This document shows, in pieces, positions 51,415 to 60,878 of a DNA stretch of 64,000 nucleotides. The position numbers and the translations under genes are program-made. This DNA is from Micromonospora phaseoli. Lineage in GTDB: Bacteria; Actinomycetota; Actinomycetes; Mycobacteriales; Micromonosporaceae. The first letter of the stretch is position 1; the number at the start of each line of letters is the position of its first letter. The DNA is taken from assembly GCF_900109115.1 (NCBI RefSeq), contig NZ_FNYV01000006.1, forward strand, positions 1-64,000, given 5' to 3'. Under the pieces are notes generated by a model that did not search any database, was not told the DNA's origin, and saw only the letters and a list, made by a program, of their open reading frames with translations.

Positions 51415-52643
51415 CCCCGAGCAGCCGGCCGGTGAGCAGGCGCGGCCTGCTCACCGGCGGGGCCCTGGCGGCCGGCGGCACCCTGGTCGGCGCCGCCGCG
51501 GTCGCCGCCACCCGAGGCGACGCGTCAGCCCCCGCGTCCACACCCGCGCCGGGGCGGGTGCCGGTGGCGGCGCTCGGCGAGGCGATCGAGCCGTTCCACG
51601 GCGAACGACAGGCCGGGGTCGCCACCGAGCCACAGGCGCACGCCGCGTTCGTCGCGTTCACCCTGCGCCCCGACACCGACCGGGCCGCCCTCGGCCGACT
51701 GCTGCGCCTGCTCTCCGACGACGCCGCCCGGCTCACCCAGGGGCGGCCCGCGCTGGCCGACACCGAGCCGGAGCTGGGATTGCTGCCCGCCCGGCTCACC
51801 GTCACCTTCGGCTTCGGCCCGGGGCTGTACGCCGCCGCGGGACTCGACGAGCGCCGCCCGCCCTCGGTGGTCGACCTGCCACCGTTCTCGATCGACCGGC
51901 TGCGACCGGCCTGGTCCGGTGGGGATCTGCTGGTGCAGATCTGCGCCGACGACCCGATCACCGTCGCGCACACCCAACGGGTCCTGATCAAGGACAGCCG
52001 CCCGTTCGCCACCGTCCGGTGGGTGCAGCAGGGCTTTCGGCGAGCCGCCGGCGCCGAGCCTGGTCGTACGCAACGCAACCTCTTCGGACAGCTCGACGGT
52101 ACCGCCAATCCGAAGCCGGGCACGCCGCTGGAAACCGCGGTATGGGTCCCGGCCGGGCCCGACTGGCTGCGTCACGGCAGCACTCTGGTGGTGCGGCGGA
52201 TCAGCATGAACCTGGAGACCTGGGACCTGCTCGGCCGCACCGACCGGGAACTGGCCATCGGCCGGCGACTGGGCACCGGGGCCCCGCTGACCGGCGACGC
52301 CGAGCATGACGAGCCCGACTTCGCCGCGCTCGGCCCCGACGGGCTGACGGTCATTCCGGACTTCTCCCACCTCACCCGGGCACACGTCACCGACGACCGG
52401 TTCCGGATCCTGCGCCGCCCCTACAACTACGATGGAGTACCCACCGCCGACGGCACCGCCGACAGCGGCCTGATCTTCGCGTCGTACCAGGCCGACATCG
52501 CGACCCAGTTCCTGCCCATCCAACGGCGGCTCGCCGAGCGGGACCTGCTCAACGAGTGGGTCACCCCGATCGGCTCCGCCGTCTTCGCCGTACCTCCCGG
52601 TTGCCCGGAGGGCGGCTGGGTCGGCCAGCAGTTGCTCGACTGA
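51411..52643 (+). CDS. Tat-exported DyP-type peroxidase (EfeB/DtpA-like)
   Basis: A 410-residue heme peroxidase. A twin-arginine signal (SRRGLLTGG, residues 9-17) and a Ala/Gly-rich h-region are followed by the DyP fold: the GxxDG motif GQLDG (226-230, catalytic D229) and a heme-ligand His in SHLTRAHV (~320-325). The closest known relatives are DtpA/EfeB. In Streptomyces the DyP DtpA is encoded with a PCuAC and a CopC-like gene and serves copper-radical oxidase maturation; the same neighbours occur here, so a copper-linked role is inferred. Confidence 0.87.
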   Translation: MTPSSRPVSRRGLLTGGALAAGGTLVGAAAVAATRGDASAPASTPAPGRVPVAALGEAIEPFHGERQAGVATEPQAHAAFVAFTLRPDTDRAALGRLLRLLSDDAARLTQGRPALADTEPELGLLPARLTVTFGFGPGLYAAAGLDERRPPSVVDLPPFSIDRLRPAWSGGDLLVQICADDPITVAHTQRVLIKDSRPFATVRWVQQGFRRAAGAEPGRTQRNLFGQLDGTANPKPGTPLETAVWVPAGPDWLRHGSTLVVRRISMNLETWDLLGRTDRELAIGRRLGTGAPLTGDAEHDEPDFAALGPDGLTVIPDFSHLTRAHVTDDRFRILRRPYNYDGVPTADGTADSGLIFASYQADIATQFLPIQRRLAERDLLNEWVTPIGSAVFAVPPGCPEGGWVGQQLLD

Positions 52644-52660
52644 CGAGGAGAACGACCGCC

Positions 52661-53293
52661 ATGCTCATCCGTCTCCGCCGCCCGCTCACCGCCGGCTTCC
52701 TCGCCGCCACGCTGGCCGTCGCAGCCATGCTGATCGGGCCGGTCTCCCCCGCGTACGCGCACAACGTGCTGCGCAAGGCGACGCCCGCCCAGGACGCCGA
52801 GCTCACCAAGCCACCAACCAAGATCACCCTGGAGTTCATGCAGAAGCTGAACCCGTCGTTCACCACCATCACGCTCAGCGACGCGGACAAGCAGAAGGTG
52901 GCAACCGGTGAACCGGAGGTGACCGGGGTGAAGGGCACGATCACCATCGACGCGCCGCTGGCCAACGGCGCCTACACGGTCGCGTACCGGGTCGTCTCCA
53001 CCGACGGGCACCCGGTGCAGGGGTCGTACAAGTTCACCGTCGCCGACCCGACGGCCACCGCCGAACCCACCCCCAGCGTCAGCCCCGAGCCGAGCGAACC
53101 GGAGGCCCCGGCGACCCCGACCGCCGCGCCGACCTCCGCCGCTGCTGCCAGCCCCGCCGCGAGCGACTCGTCCGGCGGCTCGGGCACGGTGGCGCTGCTG
53201 GCCGGCGCCGGGGTGCTGATCGCCCTGATCGCCGGCGCGGCGGTGGTCCTGCTGCGTCGTCGCCGCACCGCCGGTGGACCAGCCGGGCAGTGA
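52661..53293 (+). CDS. CopC-domain copper-binding protein with C-terminal membrane anchor
   Basis: A 210-residue exported protein. The signal peptide is cleaved at AYA-H, so the mature protein starts with H34 as in CopC, where His1 binds Cu(II). The CopC beta-barrel follows (VLRKATPAQDAEL, ITLEFMQKLNPSFTTITL, AYRVVSTDGHPVQGSYKFTV, including the TDGHP ligand His), then a Pro/Ser/Ala stalk and a transmembrane helix with basic tail. GAGGAGA precedes ATG 52661. It completes the PCuAC-DyP-CopC set. Confidence 0.87.
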   Translation: MLIRLRRPLTAGFLAATLAVAAMLIGPVSPAYAHNVLRKATPAQDAELTKPPTKITLEFMQKLNPSFTTITLSDADKQKVATGEPEVTGVKGTITIDAPLANGAYTVAYRVVSTDGHPVQGSYKFTVADPTATAEPTPSVSPEPSEPEAPATPTAAPTSAAAASPAASDSSGGSGTVALLAGAGVLIALIAGAAVVLLRRRRTAGGPAGQ

Positions 53294-53321
53294 TCACACC
53301 GGCCGGGTCAGGCCGCCGGCC

Positions 53322-54422
53322 TCAGCGCAGCAGCACCGGTCCGGCATCGATCCGGGTACGGAACAACGCGTACGGCTTGCGGCGCAGGTCCTTCCCCAGT
53401 TGATAGCCGGCCTGCCGGTGCAGCTGGTTGGCGGTGACGTAGAGGTGTCCGTCGACGGCCACCGCCAGGGTGTCGGGCCAGAGCAGCCGGGGATCGTGCA
53501 GCACCGTCTCGTACCCGCCGTCCGGGAGCCGCCGCAGCACCGCGTTGTGTTCGTACGAGGTCAGGTAGACCCGGCCGGCGTCGTCGCTCTCCAGGCCGTC
53601 GGAGCCGGTGCCCTTGTCACCCTCGTGCACCACGGTCGCGGCGACCTCGTCCTCGCTGATCGAGACGTCGGCCAGGGCATCGGTGGCGACGCTGTACCAC
53701 TGGCGCGAGGCCAGCGAGCAGTAGTAGAGCCGGGAACCATCGGCGGAGATCGCGATCCCGTCGGAGCCGACCAGCACCGGTTCCGGTGGCCCGTCCGCCG
53801 GCCGGCGCAGGAACGGACGCCCCTCCACCAGCGGCCGGAAGCGGGACAGCGGCTCCGCCTTGGTGGACGGGTGGTCGTGCAGTCGCCGCCAGGAGGCCCC
53901 GGAGGCCAGGTCGACCACGATGATCCCGTTCGGGCCGGCGACCGCCGAATCGGTGAGGTAGGCGATCCCTGCCGCGCCGCGTCGCAGGTCGAAGCGCACG
54001 TCGTTGAGGTACGTGGTGGGCAGCGCCACATCCGCCGGGAAGGCGATCACCTGGCCGACGGTGCCGGTGTCCAGGTCGACCCGGACGAGCTTGGGCCCGC
54101 CCGGTCGGGTCGGCTGGAGCATCGGGCTGCCGGTGTCGAGCACCCAGAGCCGGTCGGCCGGGTCGACCACCACGCTCTGCACCGAGACGAACGCGTCCTG
54201 GTCGTCGTCGCCGCGCGGCCGGTTCCATGCCTCGTCGGGGAACGGCACCTCGGCACCGTCGCGCAGCTCCACGACGGTGGCCGGCACCTCGTCGCCCCAC
54301 CGGGGAAAGTTGACGAAGATCCGGCCGGTGTGCGAAACGCTCACTCCGGTCGGCATTGGCCCGGTGAAGGCGTGGACGAGTTCCAGTTCGCCGACCGGTT
54401 CGTCCGACAACTGCTCGCTCAC
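53322..54422 (-). CDS. major royal jelly / dopachrome-conversion-like beta-propeller protein
   Basis: A 366-residue cytoplasmic protein without a signal peptide, of the royal jelly/L-dopachrome-tautomerase-related family: VHAFTGPMPTGVSVSHTGRI, WGDEVPATVVELRDGAEVPF, DPADRLWVLDTGSP, TYLNDVRFDLRRGAAGIAYL and SDGIAISADGSRLYYCSLAS. Six blades are implied by the repeated DxxxRLWV/L patterns. GTG 54422 is chosen because GGAG precedes it and the family starts there; the frame upstream overlaps the ABC gene. Convergent to the copC gene. Confidence 0.8.
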   Translation of the reverse strand: MSEQLSDEPVGELELVHAFTGPMPTGVSVSHTGRIFVNFPRWGDEVPATVVELRDGAEVPFPDEAWNRPRGDDDQDAFVSVQSVVVDPADRLWVLDTGSPMLQPTRPGGPKLVRVDLDTGTVGQVIAFPADVALPTTYLNDVRFDLRRGAAGIAYLTDSAVAGPNGIIVVDLASGASWRRLHDHPSTKAEPLSRFRPLVEGRPFLRRPADGPPEPVLVGSDGIAISADGSRLYYCSLASRQWYSVATDALADVSISEDEVAATVVHEGDKGTGSDGLESDDAGRVYLTSYEHNAVLRRLPDGGYETVLHDPRLLWPDTLAVAVDGHLYVTANQLHRQAGYQLGKDLRRKPYALFRTRIDAGPVLLR

Positions 54423-54525
54423 GGGCTGCTCCAGACTCTCGGTCCGGCCCCCGTTCCCGCTGCCGGACCGGGCAAACGTGCTGCGCACCCGGGGCAACGC
54501 CAAGCTGACCGAGTGGCGGCGAAGA

Positions 54526-56484
54526 TCAACAGGAGGTGGCCGGACGCGGCGCGGGAGGGCGGGGGTTGTCGGCGTAGCCGGCGGCCTGGAGGGTGAACAG
54601 GTCGGCGTAGCGACCACCCACGGCCACCAGTTCGTCGTGGGTGCCCTCCTCGACCAGCCGACCGTGGTGCAGGACGAAGATCCGGTCCGCGTGCCGGACG
54701 TTGGCCAGCCGGTGCGTGATGAGGATGGTGGTCGCCCGGCCACGCCGGTCGCGGATGGCCTGGAAGAGCGCGTCCTCCGCACGCGGATCGAGCGCGGAGG
54801 ACGGTTCGTCCATCACCAGCAGCTCCGCGTCGCGGAGGAACCCGCGGGCGGCGGTGATCCGCTGCCACTGCCCGCCGGAGAGGTCCTGCCCCTTGGCGAA
54901 GGTGCGGTCGAGCAGCGTCTCGTACCCGTGGGGCAGCTCGCGGATCATCTCGTCGGCGACGGCCCGGGCCGCGGCGGCCTCGATCCGGTCCTGCTGGGCC
55001 TCGGTGTCGATGTCCCCGATGGCGATGTTCGTGGCGGCGGTGAACGGCCACTTGTGGTACTCCTGCGTGACCACCGCGATACGGCCGCGCAGCTCGTCGC
55101 GGTCCCACTCGGGCAGCGGTCGCCCGTTCCAGCGGATCACGCCCTCGGTGGGCGAACGCAGGTTGGCGATCATCGCGGCGAGGCTGCTCTTGCCCGAGCC
55201 GTTCTCTCCGACGAAGGCCACGGTCTGCCCCGCCTCGATGGTCAACGTCACGCGATCGACGGCCGCGCTGTCCCGGTCCGGGTAGCGCAGGCTCACGGCG
55301 TCGATGGCCAGCGCGCGCAACCGGTCGGGTGACGCCGCCGCCACCCGCGCCGGCAGATAGGCGGCGGCCCGGGTCATGAATCCGGTGTAGTCGCGGAAAT
55401 GCTGGCCCTCGGTGTAGACGCGATCCATCTGGTAGGTCACGACGGAGAGCGAGCGCTGCGCCGCCTGCACCGCGATGACGCAGGTCGCTGCCGCCGCGAG
55501 CGGGATCTGCCCGTCGATGAGCAGCAGCCCGAGCAGCACGTACACCACGGCGGTGGCGACTCCCCCGATCATCGATCCCACCGTGATGGTCGTGGTGACC
55601 CGGCGGGCCAGGGCCAGCTCGATGTCGGTCTCCACCCCCATCACCCGGTCGTACTGGTCGAGCAGGAACCGGCGCAGCCCGTACGACCGCAGCTCCGGAG
55701 CCGAGGCTCGTTCGGCCATCAGCCGGTGCAGCAGCCACATCCGGCGCCGTCGGACCGAGCCGGCGATGTAGGTCTGGTACCGCAGGTGCCCCGCCCGCAG
55801 CGACGCCCAGGCGTTCGGCACGGTCGCGACCAGCAGCGCCGGCAGCAGCAGCGGATGGATCACCACGACGGCGACCGCCACCGCGATCACCCCCACCAGC
55901 CCGGCGAGCAGGTTCATCGAGGCGGGCACCAGGTCGACCGCCGAGTCGGTGCCGCGCGACGCGCGTTCCATGTCGTCGGCGAACGCGTCCGCGTCGAACG
56001 CGTCCAACCGCACCGCCGTGGTCACCTCGAACAGCCCTCGCTCGACCTCCCGGCTCACCCGAGGCGTCAGACCGTTCATCGCGTACCCGGTGGCGATCGC
56101 CATGCCGGAACGGGCCGCGGTCGTGGCGGCCAGCACCGCGAGCGCCGGCAGGGCGGCCACCACCTTGTCCGCGGTCGGCCCGCCGGCGAAGAGTTCCACC
56201 AGCACCCGCTGCGCCGCCAGCAGCCCGAACGCCGACATCACCCCGGCGCCGACCGTCGCACCGGCGACCACCGAGGTGCGCAGCCGGTCGGCCTGCCAGC
56301 TGATCCGCATGGCGGCCCAGATGAGCTTGGGCAGCTCGGCGAAGACAGCGAAGAGGCCCGCTTCGGTCCGGGCCCGGATCCCCGTCTCCCACCACATCGT
56401 CCGCAGCTCCGGGAGCACCGACTCGGTCGTCACCGGTCCGGCTCGGTCCGATCGGGCCCGACGCCGGGTCGACGTGGCGGCCAT
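54526..56484 (-). CDS. ABC transporter, fused permease and ATPase
   Basis: A 652-residue half-transporter. The N-terminal ~370 residues have about five membrane helices (e.g. VVAGATVGAGVMSAFGLLAA, SMIGGVATAVVYVLLGLLLI). The C-terminal ATPase has Walker A GENGSGKSS, a Q-loop, signature DLSGGQWQR, Walker B LLVMDEP and the ITHRL switch His. A type I exporter, possibly of lipids, peptides or drugs. ATG 56484 is chosen because GGAGGTAGCTCC precedes it and upstream residues lack fold character. Confidence 0.85.
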   Translation of the reverse strand: MAATSTRRRARSDRAGPVTTESVLPELRTMWWETGIRARTEAGLFAVFAELPKLIWAAMRISWQADRLRTSVVAGATVGAGVMSAFGLLAAQRVLVELFAGGPTADKVVAALPALAVLAATTAARSGMAIATGYAMNGLTPRVSREVERGLFEVTTAVRLDAFDADAFADDMERASRGTDSAVDLVPASMNLLAGLVGVIAVAVAVVVIHPLLLPALLVATVPNAWASLRAGHLRYQTYIAGSVRRRRMWLLHRLMAERASAPELRSYGLRRFLLDQYDRVMGVETDIELALARRVTTTITVGSMIGGVATAVVYVLLGLLLIDGQIPLAAAATCVIAVQAAQRSLSVVTYQMDRVYTEGQHFRDYTGFMTRAAAYLPARVAAASPDRLRALAIDAVSLRYPDRDSAAVDRVTLTIEAGQTVAFVGENGSGKSSLAAMIANLRSPTEGVIRWNGRPLPEWDRDELRGRIAVVTQEYHKWPFTAATNIAIGDIDTEAQQDRIEAAAARAVADEMIRELPHGYETLLDRTFAKGQDLSGGQWQRITAARGFLRDAELLVMDEPSSALDPRAEDALFQAIRDRRGRATTILITHRLANVRHADRIFVLHHGRLVEEGTHDELVAVGGRYADLFTLQAAGYADNPRPPAPRPATSC

Positions 56485-56747
56485 GGAGCTACCTCCTCGG
56501 ATGGGCGACGCGCGGCCGCCGCCGACGGCGACGGGCGGCAGCACGCCGCTCGCCGCGGAGCGGAACACCGCCGTCGTAGCCGAAGGCATCCGACCAACCA
56601 CTTATAGTCACCGTCGATCCGACGGCGGTCCAGCCCTGTCGGCGCGCCGAAACGCCGAACCGCACCTCGCCGGGCACCCCGCGACCGCCCACCGGAGTCG
56701 GCGGCCGCAGGTGTCAGCGCCCGCTGACGCCGCCGTCGTGGTGCCGC

Positions 56748-57083
56748 TCAGGCGCCGCGTGGGGCGTACATGATGACGGCCACGCCGAGCAGGCAGATCG
56801 CCGCGCCGGTGAGGTCCCACCGGTCCGGGCGGAAGCCGTCGAAGACCATCCCCCAGGCGAGCGAACCGGCGACGAAGACCCCGCCGTACGCGGCCAGGAT
56901 GCGGCCGAAGTGCGGGTCGGGCTGGAACGTGGCGACGAAGCCGTACGCACCCAGGGCCAGCATCCCGGCGGCGACGAACCACAGTCCCCGGTGCTCACGC
57001 CAGCCCTGCCACACCAGCCAGGCCCCGCCGATCTCGGCAACCGCGGCCAGGACGAACAGCAGCACGGAGCGCAGCACGGTCAC
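56748..57083 (-). CDS. YnfA/UPF0060 family small membrane protein
   Basis: A 111-residue membrane protein with four helices: [60 protein letters not shown] and [19 protein letters not shown]. This matches the YnfA/UPF0060 family, related to small multidrug-resistance transporters, of unknown substrate. GTG 57083 is chosen over ATG 57131 because the family starts here and AAGGTG precedes it. It is divergent from crcB and shares a 68-base promoter region. Confidence 0.85.
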   Translation of the reverse strand: MTVLRSVLLFVLAAVAEIGGAWLVWQGWREHRGLWFVAAGMLALGAYGFVATFQPDPHFGRILAAYGGVFVAGSLAWGMVFDGFRPDRWDLTGAAICLLGVAVIMYAPRGA

Positions 57084-57151
57084 CCGCCGCACCTTACCCC
57101 CGCCCGGCGCTATCCTCGGCTGGGCATTCACGGCACGCGTGCTGGTAGGGG

Positions 57152-57640
57152 GTGACCGTGCGGCCTGAGCGACCGCCCATCGATCCGGATGTCGACCTCG
57201 GTGATCCGCGCCAACGTGCGGAACTGCGGGGCGGCACCGTCAGCCTGCTCGGCGCGATCGCCGTCGGTGGCATGCTCGGGGCGGTGGTGCGGCACGGGCT
57301 GGCCGTGGCGTTTCCGCACCCGCCCCGGGGCTTCCCGTGGGCCACCTTCACCGTCAACGTCTCGGGTTGCCTGCTCATCGGCGTGCTGATGGTGCTGATC
57401 ACCGAGGCGTGGACCGCGCCGCGACTGGTCCGGCCCTTCCTCGGCGTCGGCGTCCTCGGCGGCTACACCACCTTCTCCACGTACGCCATCGAGGTGCAGC
57501 AGGCGGTGGCTGCCGGCGCGGCGCGGACCGCGCTGCTGTACCTCGCCGGGACTCTCGTCGCCGCCCTCGCGTCGGTGCGCGTCGGCGTGACCCTGACCCG
57601 GCTGGCGACCGGGGTGGCCCGGCAACGGAGTTACGGATGA
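57152..57640 (+). CDS. crcB: CrcB/Fluc fluoride channel subunit (longer copy)
   Basis: A 162-residue membrane protein with four helices of the CrcB/Fluc family: [40 protein letters not shown] (with the conserved TFxVN motif) and [20 protein letters not shown] (GxTTFST fluoride-path motif). It has an extra ~35-residue acidic N-terminus absent from the partner. Exports fluoride to protect enolase and pyrophosphatase. Overlaps the second crcB gene (ATGA), and such pairs form heterodimers. No fluoride riboswitch was recognised upstream. Confidence 0.92.
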   Translation: MTVRPERPPIDPDVDLGDPRQRAELRGGTVSLLGAIAVGGMLGAVVRHGLAVAFPHPPRGFPWATFTVNVSGCLLIGVLMVLITEAWTAPRLVRPFLGVGVLGGYTTFSTYAIEVQQAVAAGAARTALLYLAGTLVAALASVRVGVTLTRLATGVARQRSYG

Positions 57641-58011
57641 GCGTGATCCTGGTGGCGCTCGGGGCCGCCCTCGGTGCGCCGCTGCGCTACCTGGTCGACC
57701 GGGCGGTGCAGGCACGCCATGGTTCCGCCTTCCCCTGGGGCACCTTCACCGTCAACGTGGTGGGCTCGTTCATCCTCGGCGTCCTGATCGGTGGCGCGGC
57801 GGTGGGTGCGGTGCCCGGCTCCCTGGTCGCCCTGCTCGGCGTCGGCCTGTGCGGGGCACTGACCACCTACTCGACCTTCGGCTACGAAACCGTCCGGCTC
57901 TTCGAGGCAGGCCGCCGCTTTCACGCCCTGTTCAACGCCGGGGCCAGCGTCGTCGCCGCACTCGGTGCCGCCTTCGTCGGGGTGGCCCTCGCCGAGGCAC
58001 TCTGGTCCTGA
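57637..58011 (+). CDS. crcB: CrcB/Fluc fluoride channel subunit (shorter copy)
   Basis: A 124-residue protein of the same family: LGAALGAPLRYLVDRAVQAR (LGAPLRY motif), FPWGTFTVNVVGSFILGVLI and GVGLCGALTTYSTFGYETVR. Note the LTTYST in place of TTFST, a common variant. It starts within the stop of the first copy and together they should make the dual-topology heterodimeric channel. It ends 21 bases before the convergent P-type ATPase stop. Confidence 0.92.
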   Translation: MSVILVALGAALGAPLRYLVDRAVQARHGSAFPWGTFTVNVVGSFILGVLIGGAAVGAVPGSLVALLGVGLCGALTTYSTFGYETVRLFEAGRRFHALFNAGASVVAALGAAFVGVALAEALWS

Positions 58012-58032
58012 TCCGCCGGCGACTCGACCGGA

Positions 58033-60741
58033 TCAGCCGAGGTTCCTGCGCAGCCGCTTGTCGACGGCCACCACGAGGGCGGCGACCACCCCGACGGCCA
58101 GGATGCGAAGCCACACCTCCACCCCGATCGGCGCGGTACCGAAGATGTCGTTCATCGGCGGCAGGTACGTGATGGCGAGTTGGCAGAGGGCCTGCGCCGC
58201 CACCCCGAGCAGCAGCCAGCGGTTGGTGAAGAAACCGATCCGCCATGCCGAGCGGGTCAGCGACCGGCAGCTGAACAGGTAGAACATCTCGACGACCACG
58301 AAGAGGTTGAGCGCGGCGGTGCGCGCCTGCGCGACGTCCGCGCCGTTCGACTGCTCCCACTGGAAGATCCACCACGCGCCGGCCACCAGCAGCGTGGCCA
58401 CCAGCACGATCCGGATCATCAGTGCGGCGGTGAGCAGCGGCCGGCCCGGATCACGAGGCGGCCGTCGCATGATGCCGGCCTCCTTCGGCTCGAAGGCGAG
58501 CATCAGGCCGAGCAGGACCGCGGTGGTCATGTTGATCCACAGGATCTGGGTGGGCAGCAGCGGGAGGGTGGCACCCAGCACGATGGCGACCAGGACCACC
58601 AGCCCCTCGCCCAGGTTCGTCGGCAACGTCCAGACGATGAACTTGGTGATGTTGTCGAAGACGCCGCGGCCCTCCTCGACCGCGGCCTCGATGGTGGCGA
58701 AGTCGTCGTCGGTGAGGACCATGTCGGCGGCTTCCTTGGCGACCTCGGTGCCGGAGCGGGCCATGGCGATGCCGATGTTCGCCTGCCGGAGGGCCGGGGC
58801 GTCGTTGACCCCGTCACCAGTCACCGCGACGACATGGCCACGCCGTTGGAGCGTCTCGACCAACCGGAGTTTCTGCGCCGGGGAGACCCGGGCGAAGACG
58901 GCGGCATTCTCCACCGCGTCGGAGAAACCTTCGGCGGGCAACCCGTCCAGATCCGTCCCGGTGACCACCCGGTCACGACGGTCCTCGTCGAGCAGACCTA
59001 GTTGACGGGCGATGGCGCCGGCCGTCGCCGCATGGTCGCCGGTGATCATCTTTACGCCGATCCCCGCGGTGTGGCAGGCCCGCACCGCCGGCGCGGCGGC
59101 GCTCCTGGGCGGATCGAGCATCGCCTGCAACCCGGTGAGGACCAGGGCACCGGGCAGCGACGAGTCGTCGAAACCATCGTCCGCGCCGTCTGGCGGGCGG
59201 ACGGCGGTGGCGAGTACCCGCAGCCCCCGGCCGGCCAACTCCTCGGCCGCGTGCAGGGCGGCTTCGGCGCGTACCGGACGGAGTGCGCCGTCGGCACCCA
59301 TCTCGGCGCGGCACATCGACACGATCCGCTCGACACTCCCCTTGGCCAGCACCACCGTGCGGCGGGTGACCCGCTCGTCGTGCAGGGTCGCCATGTACTG
59401 CCGGGTCGAGTCGAAGGGGATGGTGTCCCGGCGTGGGTAGTCGGCGGCCAGCTCGTCCTGGTCGATCCCGGCCTTGGCCGCGACCACCAGCATCGCGCCC
59501 TCGGTCGGGTCACCGGCCAGCGTCCACTCGCCGTCCTGCTCGCGGATCCGGGCGTCGTTGCACCCCGCGCCGGCCAGCAGGGACCAGCGCAGCGCCTCGC
59601 TGCTCCGGCCGTCGTCGCGGATCTCGCCCTCCGGCCGGTAGCCCGACCCGGTCACCTCGTACCCGCCGTCCGGGGTCCACAGCGCCCGGACCGTCATCTG
59701 GTTCTCGGTCAGCGTGCCCGTCTTGTCGGAGCAGACGAGCGTGGTGCTGCCCAGCGTCTCGATCGCCGGCAGGCGGCGGATCACCGCCCGCCGCCGGGCC
59801 ATCCGGGTGACCCCGATGGCCAGCGTGATGGTGACCGCCGCCGGCAGCCCTTCGGGTATCGCACCCACGGCGAGCGCAACGGTGGCGGTGAACGTCTCGA
59901 CCGCGTCCTGGCCGCGGAGCAACCCGACCGCGAAGGTCACCGCCGCCAGCACCAGGATGATCACGGTCAGCACCTTGCTGAACCGTGCCAGCTTGCGGGT
60001 CAGCGGGGTGGCGAGCACCTCCGCCGCGCCGACGAGACGGTGGATCTGTCCCAGCTCCGTCTCGGCGCCGGTGGCCACCGCGATCCCGGTGCCGCTGCCG
60101 GCCGCGACCAGAGTCCCCGACCAGACCATGTTGCGCCGGTCGGCCACGGGCGTGCCGACCGGCAGCTCCGCCTCCAGCTTGTCCACCGGCACCGACTCGC
60201 CCGTCAGCGCCGACTCGTCGATCCGCAGCTCGGCCAGCCGGACCAGCCGCAGGTCCACCGGCACCTTGTCGCCCGCCTCCAGCCGCACCAGGTCGCCGGG
60301 GACCAGTTCGTCCGAGGAGATCGACCGCAGCTCACCGTCACGGACCACCCGCGCCTCGGTACGCACCATCGACCGCAGGCTGTCCAACGCCGCCTCGGCC
60401 CTGGACTCCTGGACGTACCCGATCGCGGCGTTGATCAGCACCACCGCGAAGATCACTGCGGAGTCGACGTACTCCCCGAGGAACACGGTGACCACGCTGG
60501 CGGCGATCAGCACGTAGATCAGCGGGTTGTGGAACTGCCGCAGGATCCGGCGCAGCACGCCACCGCCCCCGGCGGCGGGCAGCACGTTACGGCCGTACCG
60601 TTCCAACCGTCGGTTGGCCTCCGTGCTGCTCAGCCCGCGCTGCGGGTCGGTCTCCAGCAGCAGCACCACCTCGTGGGCGGACATGCCGTGGTGCTCGTCC
60701 TCACGCGACGTCCCTGCCGACTGTTCGAGCGTCACCGTCAC
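58033..60741 (-). CDS. P2-type cation-transporting ATPase (Ca2+/Mg2+-like)
   Basis: A 902-residue P-type ATPase. The N-terminal cation-ATPase domain (SAHEVVLLLETDPQRGLSST) is followed by membrane helices, TGES, phosphorylation motif CSDKTGTLTENQM, KGSVERI nucleotide site, [20 protein letters not shown] hinge and the six C-terminal helices including LPTNLGEGLVVLVAIVLG and PTQILWINMTTAVLLGLMLA. Layout fits PacL/SERCA-like or related P2A/P2B pumps; the ion is not certain. It stands alone between the convergent crcB pair and the K+ channel gene. Confidence 0.88.
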   Translation of the reverse strand: MTVTLEQSAGTSREDEHHGMSAHEVVLLLETDPQRGLSSTEANRRLERYGRNVLPAAGGGGVLRRILRQFHNPLIYVLIAASVVTVFLGEYVDSAVIFAVVLINAAIGYVQESRAEAALDSLRSMVRTEARVVRDGELRSISSDELVPGDLVRLEAGDKVPVDLRLVRLAELRIDESALTGESVPVDKLEAELPVGTPVADRRNMVWSGTLVAAGSGTGIAVATGAETELGQIHRLVGAAEVLATPLTRKLARFSKVLTVIILVLAAVTFAVGLLRGQDAVETFTATVALAVGAIPEGLPAAVTITLAIGVTRMARRRAVIRRLPAIETLGSTTLVCSDKTGTLTENQMTVRALWTPDGGYEVTGSGYRPEGEIRDDGRSSEALRWSLLAGAGCNDARIREQDGEWTLAGDPTEGAMLVVAAKAGIDQDELAADYPRRDTIPFDSTRQYMATLHDERVTRRTVVLAKGSVERIVSMCRAEMGADGALRPVRAEAALHAAEELAGRGLRVLATAVRPPDGADDGFDDSSLPGALVLTGLQAMLDPPRSAAAPAVRACHTAGIGVKMITGDHAATAGAIARQLGLLDEDRRDRVVTGTDLDGLPAEGFSDAVENAAVFARVSPAQKLRLVETLQRRGHVVAVTGDGVNDAPALRQANIGIAMARSGTEVAKEAADMVLTDDDFATIEAAVEEGRGVFDNITKFIVWTLPTNLGEGLVVLVAIVLGATLPLLPTQILWINMTTAVLLGLMLAFEPKEAGIMRRPPRDPGRPLLTAALMIRIVLVATLLVAGAWWIFQWEQSNGADVAQARTAALNLFVVVEMFYLFSCRSLTRSAWRIGFFTNRWLLLGVAAQALCQLAITYLPPMNDIFGTAPIGVEVWLRILAVGVVAALVVAVDKRLRRNLG

Positions 60742-60878
60742 CGCCGAGGATCAGAGAACGAACCACGCGCCGCCGACCTGGGCCGCCGCCTCCGTCGGGC
60801 GGCCGGGAGGATGCGGCACCTCCCATTTTCCGGGACGAGCTGCGCCCGGCAGGTCGAAACGCCTGATCGCGTACCTGC

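Noticed and set aside
57084..57151. Fluoride riboswitch upstream of crcB
   Set aside because: No pseudoknot-like conserved core of the crcB motif could be found in the 68 available bases.
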